A stretch of 64,000 bases of DNA from CBDBBY01 sp965205055 (GTDB taxonomy: Bacteria > Pseudomonadota > Alphaproteobacteria > Rhodobacterales > Rhodobacteraceae), in NCBI GenBank assembly GCA_965205055.1, contig OZ242030.1, positions 2,976,001-3,040,000 of the forward strand, given 5' to 3'. The stretch's first letter is position 1; each line of letters opens with the position of its first letter. Below the pieces are notes generated by a model that saw nothing but the letters and a program-made list of their open reading frames with translations, did not search any database and was not told the DNA's origin. Both the position numbers and the translations under genes were made by a program. Shown piece after piece: positions 51,648-60,023 of the stretch.

Positions 51648-53335
51648 CCGCCGTTTCGGTCCAGTTCCCGCAGGTCGGCGGCGAGCCTTGCCGCGTGCCG
51701 ACCGAAATCGCGCAAATACGCGCTGACCAGATCGACTTCCTCCTCGATTTCGTTGACGTCGCACTCGCCGGTTCCGACCCGGATCATGGCATGGTGCATG
51801 ACGGGAATCCCGCCCGCGCCTCCTTCGGATTTCGGCTTCAGCCAATGGGCGCGCATCGCGATCCGGTCGCCCTTGATGTACGAATCCAGCATGGCAGGAT
51901 CCGGCAGCACGGTTTCGGCGACGACCGTCCTGCCGACGAGCCCGTTGCTGCATTCGGCGCAACCCGCGCCCCGCAAGAACAGCTTGTCGGCCCCAAGCGC
52001 GGTTATGCCGATTATTTCGGACGCGAGCTCCTGCGAGACGAGACCCTTGTCCAATCCTTCATCGTAATTGATCTTGCAGCCGGGACAAATCACTCCGATC
52101 AGCCTTTGATAGATCAAACCCCTCACGATCGCAGGTTCGGTCAGCTTCCAGTGCTCGACGCCGAGATCGCTCAAGCGGTCAAGGATGCCCAGCGCGGAAC
52201 CCGCATGCACGGTCGACCAGAGGGCGTGGCCGGTCATGGCGAGCTCGATCGCATATCCCGCGAGCTCCCGGTCCCTCAGCTCTCCGAGGACAACCACATT
52301 CGGGTCGGAGCGCAGCGTCGCCTTGATGGCTTCAATGAACGCGTCCGCGCGCGGCTGGCCGGACTTCGGAACCACCGCGACGTGGACGGCTCCTGAGATT
52401 TCCAATTCGACCGGCTCCTCGATCGCGAAGGCGGACATTTCGAACGACTTGTCCCGGATCATTGCGTTCAGGATCCGCTGCAGCGTGGTCGTCTTTCCGG
52501 AAGAGACGCGGCCGGCGATCAGGTGCAGACCGCTCGTCCTGCGGCGCATGATGCCGATCTCCCGGATCTGCTCCGGCAAATAGCCGAGGTCGGCGATCTC
52601 CGATTTTCCTTTGCCCGATGAGTATTTCAGACGCATGACCAATGCCGCGCGGTGGCCGGAGGTCGGCGAGTACTGGAGTCTCGCCAAGTCGACATTCGGC
52701 GGCAGCAATCCCGACGCCCGCGTGAGCGACCCCTTCATGAAGCTCGAAATCCCGCTTTCGGCTCCTTGGTCCGTCGCGACGGCGAAAGCCGCGTTGATGA
52801 TCGCCATCCCTTCTTCCGGGCCGCGCGTCGCAAGCATCCGGAGGCGGCCATGCACGCGGGCCCGGATTTCGCAGTATCCCGCCAGCACTTGGAAATGGAT
52901 GTCCGATGCATATTGCGCCGCGGCTTGGGCGATGAGCCTGCGCAGGTCCCTTTGGCGCTCGATTTCGCTGCGCTGGGCCTCGGCGGGCGCAGCGCGTCGC
53001 ATGTGCTTTTCGTAAATCGAGATGATCGATTCACTGTCGGATTCCGCAATCCGCTGCACGTCGAAGTCCGCGAGGCGCGCCCGGTCCAGCAGCGCCTTCA
53101 CCTCCGGAGACCATCTGCTTCCGACCGCGATCACCGCCAATCCGCTTCTGAAGATCGCGACAAGCCTGCGGTCCGCCGCCGGAACCTCAAGCTCGCCGCC
53201 GGGTCCCGACACGAGCGGCCCGGTGGCGGTTTCGTCTATGACCTCTGCCGGATCGTCCGCCGACCCTTCAAGCGCGTGAGGTCGGATTGCGCGGGACGTC
53301 GCCGGTCCCGCCGCCGCCTCAACGGTTGATCGCAT
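51644..53335 (-). CDS. pilQ: Type IVb pilus assembly ATPase (PilQ/GspE-like)
   Basis: About 563 residues. Walker A is LIAGRVSSGKTTTLQRIL; the Asp-box/Walker B region is FAIEEPVELEI and VVVLGELRDRELAGYA, with a His-box TGHALWSTVHAG. A four-Cys zinc site (CPGCK ... CAECSNG) is typical of GspE/PilB ATPases. I chose ATG 53335; a TTG at 53347 is possible. Either overlaps the end of the pilP-like gene. It powers pilus assembly. The symbol follows the R64-type thin-pilus naming. Confidence 0.85.
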   Translation of the reverse strand: MRSTVEAAAGPATSRAIRPHALEGSADDPAEVIDETATGPLVSGPGGELEVPAADRRLVAIFRSGLAVIAVGSRWSPEVKALLDRARLADFDVQRIAESDSESIISIYEKHMRRAAPAEAQRSEIERQRDLRRLIAQAAAQYASDIHFQVLAGYCEIRARVHGRLRMLATRGPEEGMAIINAAFAVATDQGAESGISSFMKGSLTRASGLLPPNVDLARLQYSPTSGHRAALVMRLKYSSGKGKSEIADLGYLPEQIREIGIMRRRTSGLHLIAGRVSSGKTTTLQRILNAMIRDKSFEMSAFAIEEPVELEISGAVHVAVVPKSGQPRADAFIEAIKATLRSDPNVVVLGELRDRELAGYAIELAMTGHALWSTVHAGSALGILDRLSDLGVEHWKLTEPAIVRGLIYQRLIGVICPGCKINYDEGLDKGLVSQELASEIIGITALGADKLFLRGAGCAECSNGLVGRTVVAETVLPDPAMLDSYIKGDRIAMRAHWLKPKSEGGAGGIPVMHHAMIRVGTGECDVNEIEEEVDLVSAYLRDFGRHAARLAADLRELDRNGG

Positions 53336-54665
53336 GAGTTCTCGCAATGCCGTTCCGCTCGACCATGGCGGAATTTTCGGAGATCGAAACGACCAGCGTT
53401 CCGCCCGGCAGGACGTCGCCTTCGCTTGCGCTCAGGCGCGTTTCTCCGACGCGAAAAATTGTGACAAGGCGGTCTTGGGTCCCGAAGACTTCCTCAAGCA
53501 CCGGCTCGGGCGGCGGAACGGAGCGAACAAGCTGTTCCGCTTGCGCGGAAACCGCCTCCCGCCTCGGAGGGATCGGACTCGAAACGGCCGCATCTTCAAG
53601 TTCCGCGCGCTTTCGCTTGATCTCCACTTGAAGCTCAAGCGACCTCTTCTGCGAATCCAAGCCGTTCTCCGCCATTTCCGCTGCGATGCGCCTACCGGCG
53701 GGAGTATCGCGAAACACCTTGAACTTCCCCGGCGCGATCTCGATGGCCGCGTCAGGGCCGTTGATCTCCATGAGCCTCGCGATCAATTCGGCCTGCTTCA
53801 CCTGCCTTTCCATCAAGAGTATGCTCTCCGAAATCTCCGACTGGCGCGCAAGCAGTCCGCTTTCTTCAAGCAAAGCGGCCTTCCATTCGGTAACCGGATC
53901 GTGTTCCGGCTCTTTGAAGCCGACCGTCGCGGGCGCATGTTCGGCAACGTTCGTTCCCGACCGGATTCCGGCGTGCTCTTGAATGACCATCTCGGTCGAA
54001 ACTGATCCGCCGAGCGGCGGCGAAGGGCGACGTGACGAGGTTTCGGGACTTTCGAGGATCTCCTGATCGGGGCTTTCCGCTTGTCCCGCGCCCGTCAGCC
54101 ACCGGATGAATTCCCGCGCTTGCTTGACGGCTTGCGCGAATTCCAAGTCGTCGCGGGTCGAGCCATCGCCAACCCGGTCGCAAGGCTCGTTCGGACATTG
54201 CAGGTTCTGCCCGTCCGGCGCAGCGGTCCGCAAGCTTTCATTCGGAGTCGAGCGACCGACTGATGTTCCTGGCCCCGAGGCATCCGATTCAAATCCGGAC
54301 GTCGGGCGCGCAAGAGCGGCATCCTGCGACAGCGCAGCAGCTGAGCCGACGATCTGGAGACCTGCGGCCAAAGCGATCGCCACCGGGGTGCATCCCATTT
54401 TCTTTGGATTGAGCGGGGCGAGGTGCCGCCGGTCGAAATTGCGCGCCATTTCTTCGCTCGCCGCAGAACGCTGCGCAGAAAGCAATCGTGGGGGCGACTT
54501 CCTTGACCGAATGCCTCCTCGCGCCGCCGTCCGACCAAAAAGGTTGGATCGCGCCGTGGCCGCCGTGATTCGACCCATGCGAAACCTTTTGCTTGCCTTG
54601 TCGATCCTGGCCGAACTCTTGCGCACGGTTGTCCCGCCCTTTCCTATGCTGTTCTCCGAGTTCAT
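53319..54665 (-). CDS. PilP-like type IVb pilus protein
   Basis: 448 residues from the ATG at 54665, overlapping the pilO2 stop. It has a basic N-terminus, then a hydrophobic stretch (VAIALAAGLQIVGSAAAL, about residues 96-115), a low-complexity middle, a coiled-coil segment (about 270-365) and a C-terminal beta domain (VTIFRVGETRLSASEGDVLPGG) as in PilP of type IVb pilus operons. The position between pilO2 and the ATPase supports this. A degraded copy of about 160 bp of its 5' part lies at 59866-60024. Confidence 0.65.
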   Translation of the reverse strand: MNSENSIGKGGTTVRKSSARIDKASKRFRMGRITAATARSNLFGRTAARGGIRSRKSPPRLLSAQRSAASEEMARNFDRRHLAPLNPKKMGCTPVAIALAAGLQIVGSAAALSQDAALARPTSGFESDASGPGTSVGRSTPNESLRTAAPDGQNLQCPNEPCDRVGDGSTRDDLEFAQAVKQAREFIRWLTGAGQAESPDQEILESPETSSRRPSPPLGGSVSTEMVIQEHAGIRSGTNVAEHAPATVGFKEPEHDPVTEWKAALLEESGLLARQSEISESILLMERQVKQAELIARLMEINGPDAAIEIAPGKFKVFRDTPAGRRIAAEMAENGLDSQKRSLELQVEIKRKRAELEDAAVSSPIPPRREAVSAQAEQLVRSVPPPEPVLEEVFGTQDRLVTIFRVGETRLSASEGDVLPGGTLVVSISENSAMVERNGIARTHAINR

Positions 54666-55972
54666 TCGGAATTCCTCACGGATGCTGACGCCAGCTGGTT
54701 GAAGGCTGCCGGGCGGTGGTAGACTTTGGCCTTCAGCATCCACGCGTTCGCATTCATGTCGAACATGATCGACTCAGGCACGAGCGCCGGAATGTCCGAG
54801 ATCAGCCGCGCATAGTCCCGGAGTCCGGTTGAGGTCGCGATCATGATGTCGTGGCGATTGAATGCAACGCCGCCCGAAGCGGCGTTGGGCCGCCCCGACC
54901 TGCGAGCAAGCCCAACATCAAGGCCGAGTGTCTGAAAACGCTCGCGAAGAGCGGTTTCTATCTTCTCGCCCGTCCATGGGGCAGCAACCGGCCCGTCAAT
55001 CGTTTCCGGAACCTCGAAAGCTTCCGATGCGGAAGCCGACTCGCCGTTCCGCCCGAGCACCGGCCTGATTCCCGTGCGGGATTCGACGCTTGCAGCGAGG
55101 AACGAAATTCGTCCTCTCTTCCTCCGCCAATCGGCTGTCACGGTCGCGCCGCCCTCGGAAAACGCGCATTCGAGTCGGAGCAATTCCCATCCGGGCGGCT
55201 CCAAAGCGAACCTTTCCATCGCGCGCTCGCAGTGCGGAACCGCTTGCCTGATTGGAAGCGCTCCCGTCCACGGCGCCGGAACAGCTTCGGCGGGCGCTGA
55301 ATCTCCGATCAGCGCTTCGCGCTGAGCCCATGCTTGCTGCAGACGCGAAACCTCGCGCCATCCGTATCCGAGCAAAACAAGAGCCAGCAATGCTGCGCAG
55401 CAAGCCGAAGCGAAGCGGAACGCGCGGTTCAAAGCCCGAAGCCGGGCCGCCGCGCCAAGATCAATCAGTTCGGAGAGAGATGCACCGCCAGCTCCGCCGA
55501 CGCCCCAGTCGGTCGGCGCATAAAGCCGCCCCCAGTCAGGGGCTTCAAGAAGTTTGCGGAATGCCGCTTCTGCGGACTCCGCGTCGCGGCAGACCAGATC
55601 CTCATAGATCCACCCGTCGCGCACGGCAACGATCCACCACTCGCCGTTTCCGACCGGAAACGCGCCGACCCAAGTGTCGCCGACGACATTGCCGTCGAAC
55701 AAAGTCGCGCCTGCGAGCATTCCTGAAGCGAAGCCCTTGTCGGCCGTTGCGAAACCGAGTTGCCGACCGTCGCCGGCGGGCGCAACCAGCCCGAAGACTC
55801 GCGTTCCGCAGCCGGCCAACGCCGCCTGATCGCGAACGGACATTCCGGAACGAGTCGGCTGCCAAAGCAGCCCAAGCGCCGCCTGCTGCCGCCCGATCCG
55901 AATTTTGTTCGGACCCGCCGGTTCCATCGACATCGCGGATGCCTTGCTGAGCATCTTCTTCAACCGAGGCAT
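54662..55972 (-). CDS. pilO2: Type IVb pilus protein PilO2
   Basis: 436 residues. An N-terminal soluble part with WWIVAVRDGWIYEDLV is followed by a single membrane segment (FASACCAALLALVLLGYGW, about residue 205) and a periplasmic part. This layout and the operon position (secretin-pilO-pilP-ATPase-GspF) match the PilO2 / PAP_PilO family. It probably links the inner-membrane platform with the periplasmic part. It starts 1 bp after the secretin stop. Confidence 0.75.
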   Translation of the reverse strand: MPRLKKMLSKASAMSMEPAGPNKIRIGRQQAALGLLWQPTRSGMSVRDQAALAGCGTRVFGLVAPAGDGRQLGFATADKGFASGMLAGATLFDGNVVGDTWVGAFPVGNGEWWIVAVRDGWIYEDLVCRDAESAEAAFRKLLEAPDWGRLYAPTDWGVGGAGGASLSELIDLGAAARLRALNRAFRFASACCAALLALVLLGYGWREVSRLQQAWAQREALIGDSAPAEAVPAPWTGALPIRQAVPHCERAMERFALEPPGWELLRLECAFSEGGATVTADWRRKRGRISFLAASVESRTGIRPVLGRNGESASASEAFEVPETIDGPVAAPWTGEKIETALRERFQTLGLDVGLARRSGRPNAASGGVAFNRHDIMIATSTGLRDYARLISDIPALVPESIMFDMNANAWMLKAKVYHRPAAFNQLASASVRNSE

Positions 55973-55973
55973 T

Positions 55974-57725
55974 TCACAAACCCGCGCCTTCCGGCGAATG
56001 AACGCCTTGCAATATCGAGACGCCCTCGGCCCGCGGGCGGCCGAGAATGCGCGGCCGGATCAGCAGGACGGTGGAAATCCTTTCAATTCGCGCTTCGGAC
56101 TTCCCGCCGAACAAAGCGCCGAAGCCGTCGCCTCCGCTCGACCTGTCGGCGACCGTCCTGTCCCGCTCGAAACCGGCCAGGATCAGGATTTGGCCGTTTC
56201 CGAGAATTGCGCTTTGCTCGAATGAGGTCGTGGAAACCTTTGGAAGCTGAATGGTTTGGCGGTCGGAGGTGAACTCCGCCAACTCGTTCAAGTCCGACAG
56301 CTCGATGCCGAAGCGCAGGAATATCTCTTGATCGTTCAGCAATCTCGGCAGCAGATGCATTTCGAGGCCGGTCGTCAGCATGCCCGGCTCGATCGTCGTT
56401 CGCGTTGCTCCGTCCTCGCCGGGAACAGCTTCGACTTTCCTCGCGTAGGCGGTCTGACGCACAACCTCCACGGGCACGATTCGATTGTTGACGGTCGCCG
56501 CGCCCGCGCGGGTCTCGACCGAAACGCCGCCGGTCCGGCTCAAGGCCCTGACGACGGCTTCAATATCGACCCTGCCTTCAATGACGCCAATGTTCACCAC
56601 GGCCGGCGAGCTCGCGACCTCGTGCTTTCCGGTCCAGGACACCGTGCTTCCGCTTCCCTTTCCGATAAGCGCGCGCACGTCCACACCGCGGCTTTCGGAC
56701 ATGGACAGGTTCACCGTCAGGATATTCACGTCGAAGGCGATCTGCGCGGTCAACTCCGAGTTCAAACTCGCGACAAGCCTTGCCACGCGCCGCTGCGCCT
56801 CGGGCGTCGCATTGATCGTGGCGATTCCCGTTCCGCGGCTGAAGCTCACGACCGAACCGCTTCCGGCCGCCAGCCGCAAGCTCGATTCGACATCGCTTGC
56901 AAGATCAATCGAGGCCGAAGACTCGTATGCGCCGACCTTCGAACTCACCGAAGCCTCCGTCGGCAAGGCGGCAATTCGGTATCGGCGGAGAACGAATTGC
57001 CGGAACAGCACCCGATCGCCGTCATAGCTCCACTCCAGCCCGCGGGCGGCGGCCAAGGCATCCAGCACCGACGGCAGCGATCCCTCGAATTCAACCCGCG
57101 ACAACCCGCCGAGGCCCGATTGCTCAAGAATCTTCCTGACCGCAGCCAGCTGTTCGGCTCCGTCCTCAAGGACTCCCGCATTCCCCGGATTTGCAATTCG
57201 TCCGTCCGGTCCGACCGAGACGGCGTGCGGCACGCCGGTGATCAGTGCAAGCCGGACGAGCACTCCGGCCAAGTCGAGCGGAGTCCGGCTCGCGAGCGTC
57301 ACCGCATCCTCGCGCAGCAGCCGCCCAGGCAAATCTTGCTCGGAACGCATGCTGAACGGCTCCACGGCAACCAGCATCCGGTCGCTAATCCTGGATCCGT
57401 CGTTCGCGCCCGCGCCGCTACCGAACTCCGCGATAAGATCCGACGCGCGAGCGGAATCCTGTTCAATCTCGGCACGTTCGGAATTCGCGACGTCGGCGCT
57501 GCATGCCGCCATCAGGAATGCCGGAACGGCAACCAATGCGCGCAGAACCTCGTTCAGCGACGGAGCGAAGCGGTTTCCGCTCAAGGTGAATCGTGGCCGC
57601 AATCGACTCCGGCAAAGCGTCGGCATCCTCAATTGGCGCGAGCTCCGCGAATTCGCGAACGACCTCGAAAACGCCGCCGGCATTGCATCCTGAATCGGAA
57701 GCGTTCTTGAAACGGAATTCGGCAA
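55974..57725 (-). CDS. pilN: PilN-type lipoprotein secretin
   Basis: Up to 583 residues. The frame begins at a TTG (57725) directly after the preceding stop, but the lipoprotein signal (ALVAVPAFLMAAC) lies about 70 residues in, so the real start is probably ATG 57626 or a TTG near 57585. The C-terminal half is a secretin domain: VEVVRQTAYARKVEAVPG, TIEPGMLTTGLEMHLLPRL and GNGQILILAGFERD. It forms the outer-membrane pore for the pilus. Confidence 0.82.
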   Translation of the reverse strand: MPNSVSRTLPIQDAMPAAFSRSFANSRSSRQLRMPTLCRSRLRPRFTLSGNRFAPSLNEVLRALVAVPAFLMAACSADVANSERAEIEQDSARASDLIAEFGSGAGANDGSRISDRMLVAVEPFSMRSEQDLPGRLLREDAVTLASRTPLDLAGVLVRLALITGVPHAVSVGPDGRIANPGNAGVLEDGAEQLAAVRKILEQSGLGGLSRVEFEGSLPSVLDALAAARGLEWSYDGDRVLFRQFVLRRYRIAALPTEASVSSKVGAYESSASIDLASDVESSLRLAAGSGSVVSFSRGTGIATINATPEAQRRVARLVASLNSELTAQIAFDVNILTVNLSMSESRGVDVRALIGKGSGSTVSWTGKHEVASSPAVVNIGVIEGRVDIEAVVRALSRTGGVSVETRAGAATVNNRIVPVEVVRQTAYARKVEAVPGEDGATRTTIEPGMLTTGLEMHLLPRLLNDQEIFLRFGIELSDLNELAEFTSDRQTIQLPKVSTTSFEQSAILGNGQILILAGFERDRTVADRSSGGDGFGALFGGKSEARIERISTVLLIRPRILGRPRAEGVSILQGVHSPEGAGL

Positions 57726-58130
57726 TCAGTCGCCATGCGCGTCCGTACGGACATGGACGACTTTGTTGCCGCGATAGAGCGTCACGGCTATTCCCGGCTC
57801 CGTAAGGCGCACCGCACGCACGAGCGCGATGATCGCTTCCTCGAAATTGCCGCTGAAACTGGCCGAAACGCGAAGCCGATAATCGAAAGGACCATCCCAG
57901 AATACCGTCCATCCGGCGGCGTCCGCCCATCCCTGCAACGATGATCGCAAGCTCGCTTCCGCCATGACCGCCCACTCGCTCGGACCGTTTGACTCGGCGT
58001 ACGCGGAACCTTGGAGCAGAAGGGCAAAAGCCGCAGCCGCCGCAAGACGTCGAATGGCAGACGGATTTCGGCGCGCACCGGCAGGAGTTGCCGGAACGGC
58101 ACTCGGCCCGGACAATCGCTCGTTCATCAA
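57726..58130 (-). CDS. TcpQ/PilL C-terminal-like pilus protein
   Basis: 134 residues with a signal peptide (RRLAAAAAFALLLQGSAYA). The mature part WAVMAEASLRSSLQGWADAAGWTVFW, then YRLRVSASFSGNFEEAI and a short strand-rich end, fits the TcpQ/PilL C-terminal domain that binds secretins in type IVb systems. It overlaps the upstream gene (ATGA) and abuts the secretin gene. Confidence 0.72.
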   Translation of the reverse strand: MMNERLSGPSAVPATPAGARRNPSAIRRLAAAAAFALLLQGSAYAESNGPSEWAVMAEASLRSSLQGWADAAGWTVFWDGPFDYRLRVSASFSGNFEEAIIALVRAVRLTEPGIAVTLYRGNKVVHVRTDAHGD

Positions 58131-59194
58131 CGCTGCGCCTGTTTCAATGCGGCAGGTCTCAAGACAGGCGTCTTCGGCGGCCGATTCAGAGCCGGCCCCA
58201 AGATCGCCTCGCCTCCTTCAAACAACACAGCCAATTCCGACTCGCCCTTCACGATCCGGTCGACTTCGCCGAGTGCCCCGACGACGGTTCCCTTTCGGAC
58301 CTTGACGGCGGTCCTTTCGTCCCCGCCAAGCAAGAGGCCCACATCGCCGTCAAGCGACTCGAATGCGGCCCACTCCGGCGGCACCTCGGCAACGGCTTGC
58401 GCGGGTTCCGGTTCATCGGCGGCGGCTTCAGGGACAAGCGGAGGCAGGCCGCCCGCATTGGCGTTCGCCAAGGGCACAATTCCTTCCGCCAGTTCCGGAT
58501 GCCTGATCATGGCTGCGAGGCGCGAATACGCCTCAATCTGCTCCATGCTCATGGTCGCGAAGAAAGCCAGAGCATCCGAGGACAGCAGATCGTCAGCGAC
58601 GATTGCATCTTTATTGCGCGGGATTTCGACCGGCTCGGCGACGACGGACACGAATTCTCCTTGCTCAATCGCCACCGAGGCGGTTTCGACTTGATCTTCA
58701 AGCTTGTCGGCTGCCGCGCCGATCATCTGCGTCTGTTCCGCTGCGCTCGCTGCGCCGGAAACAACGGGCAGGTTTCGCCCGGATTCGAAATATTCAGAGT
58801 CGCGCGATGCGGACTGCACTCCGTCCGCGGCCAAGCCGGACGCATTCCCGATTGGCGGTTCGGCCTCCGGCCAACCGAACTCTCGCAGCGGAGACGGAGT
58901 GCGCGTCGGCGCCGGGCCGAAGTTCGCGGGCGAATAGGCGGCGAAAGCGGGGGTTTCATCCATGCTCTCGAATTTGCTCGGGAAATCTGCGGAATGGAGC
59001 CCCGCATCTTCCAACGAGTACTGCAACGGGCAGGCTGACTGCAATGACTTGGCAGCCGTCACCTCCTTTTCGAGAATGCCAAGAGAGGGATCGGCAAAGG
59101 AGCGGGTTTCGGCTGCGGGCGACCATGCGGCGATTGCAGAAATTCCGATCAATGCAGCGCTTGCCGCGGAGGCCGAGATTGTGAACTTGTCCAC
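58127..59194 (-). CDS. Exported protein of the pilus operon, family not recognised
   Basis: 355 residues from GTG 59194. A signal-like N-terminus (MDKFTISASAASAALIGISAIAAWSPAA) is followed by a long acidic, Ala/Glu-rich middle and a C-terminal basic patch (RTAVKVRKGTVVGALGEVDRI, then LFEGGEAILGPAL) that might be a small beta domain. I do not recognise the family. By position it is a periplasmic accessory of pilus assembly. Its first 30 codons are duplicated at 62644-62525, where the frame then stops. Confidence 0.6.
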   Translation of the reverse strand: MDKFTISASAASAALIGISAIAAWSPAAETRSFADPSLGILEKEVTAAKSLQSACPLQYSLEDAGLHSADFPSKFESMDETPAFAAYSPANFGPAPTRTPSPLREFGWPEAEPPIGNASGLAADGVQSASRDSEYFESGRNLPVVSGAASAAEQTQMIGAAADKLEDQVETASVAIEQGEFVSVVAEPVEIPRNKDAIVADDLLSSDALAFFATMSMEQIEAYSRLAAMIRHPELAEGIVPLANANAGGLPPLVPEAAADEPEPAQAVAEVPPEWAAFESLDGDVGLLLGGDERTAVKVRKGTVVGALGEVDRIVKGESELAVLFEGGEAILGPALNRPPKTPVLRPAALKQAQR

Positions 59195-59215
59195 TGAAGA
59201 TTTCCTACCAACCGC

Positions 59216-59476
59216 CTAATGAAAGGCGGCCGCGACTCCAGAAACCGGACGCATCGAGCTCATTCTAGGCGCATAGGCCGGGTCGGCAATTCCGATTTCA
59301 GAAAGGGAGATGCTGTTGATCCCGTCGGATGATCGCCAATCGGAGGCGTGTCTCGGTTCGCGTTCTTGAGCGGACGGCATCCTCCTGATCGCAAATGAAA
59401 TCGTTTCGTCACGCCCGGCGCATTCAATCGAAAGCGGCCGTCGTGAGTGGTCGGGAAATTCAATGCAGCACGTCAT
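59216..59476 (-). CDS. Small ORF at head of pilus operon, duplicated at 62.8 kb
   Basis: 86 residues from ATG 59476 (MTCCIEFPDHSRRPLSIEC). It has no membrane segment and no family I recognise. The main support is a second copy (62923-62666) with about 80% or more identity in which the frame is kept, including an indel of exactly one codon. It ends 21 bp before the exported-protein gene and lies downstream of two conserved palindromes. It could be a regulator or a leader peptide-like protein; unknown. Confidence 0.45.
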   Translation of the reverse strand: MTCCIEFPDHSRRPLSIECAGRDETISFAIRRMPSAQEREPRHASDWRSSDGINSISLSEIGIADPAYAPRMSSMRPVSGVAAAFH

Positions 59477-59525
59477 ACGCAAGCTCTTTTCTGATGGTCG
59501 CACGTCAGCATGCGATCATTCCATC

Positions 59526-59537
59526 CGGATTAATCCG
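59526..59537. promoter_or_regulatory. 12-bp palindrome upstream of pilus operon
   Basis: CGGATTAATCCG is a perfect palindrome 50 bp ahead of the small ORF. The same 12 bp are conserved in the duplicated leader at 62973-62984. Candidate operator. Confidence 0.5.
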
Positions 59538-59641
59538 ATGCCGCGAGCCGATCCAAAGCGCCCGGCATCCGGGTTGGAGAATTTTGTGGAAACCTTGACG
59601 GGATTCGCGCCTGCTGAAACTGGCAATGCTTGGATCGGCAG

Positions 59642-59657
59642 TGTTTCATGTGAAACT
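59642..59657. promoter_or_regulatory. parS-like 16-mer
   Basis: TGTTTCATGTGAAACT differs at two positions from the widely conserved ParB-binding site TGTTTCACGTGAAACA. The arms GTTTCA / TGAAAC are perfect. A second identical 16-mer lies at 63320-63335. It could be a real parS or a promoter operator that only resembles it. Confidence 0.5.
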
Positions 59658-59865
59658 GTCGGTTGCGGGAGTTGAAAGAGCGCAGTCAAGCGAAACCGCG
59701 GCCGGTCGACAAACGCGGCCAAATCAAGAAACAGGGGAGAACACTGACCTTGGAAGTCGCCGCATTTTGCTTCCAACAGCGCTTCAGACACGTGCAGTGA
59801 CGCGAGATCAAGGATGCCGCTCAACCTATCCTGCGATAGGCGCCCCTTCAATAAACGCGGCGATA

Positions 59866-60023
59866 TCGGGTGCATCCCATTTTCTTTGGACTGAAAGGGG
59901 CGAAGCACCGCTGGTTGAAATCGTGTGCCAAACCTTTGCTCGCCGTCGGACGTTACTCTGAAAGCAATCGTTGGGATGACTTCCCTGACAAGAGGCTTCG
60001 TCGTGCCGCCTTCCGACCAACTA
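59866..60023. repeat. Degraded duplicate of the pilP-like 5' region
   Basis: The stretch from GGTGCATCCCATTTTCTTTGGA to TTCCGACCAA matches 54387-54546 inside the pilP-like gene at roughly 75-80%. In the corresponding frame it has a stop, so it is not functional. It ends exactly where the IS630 element is inserted. Confidence 0.65.
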
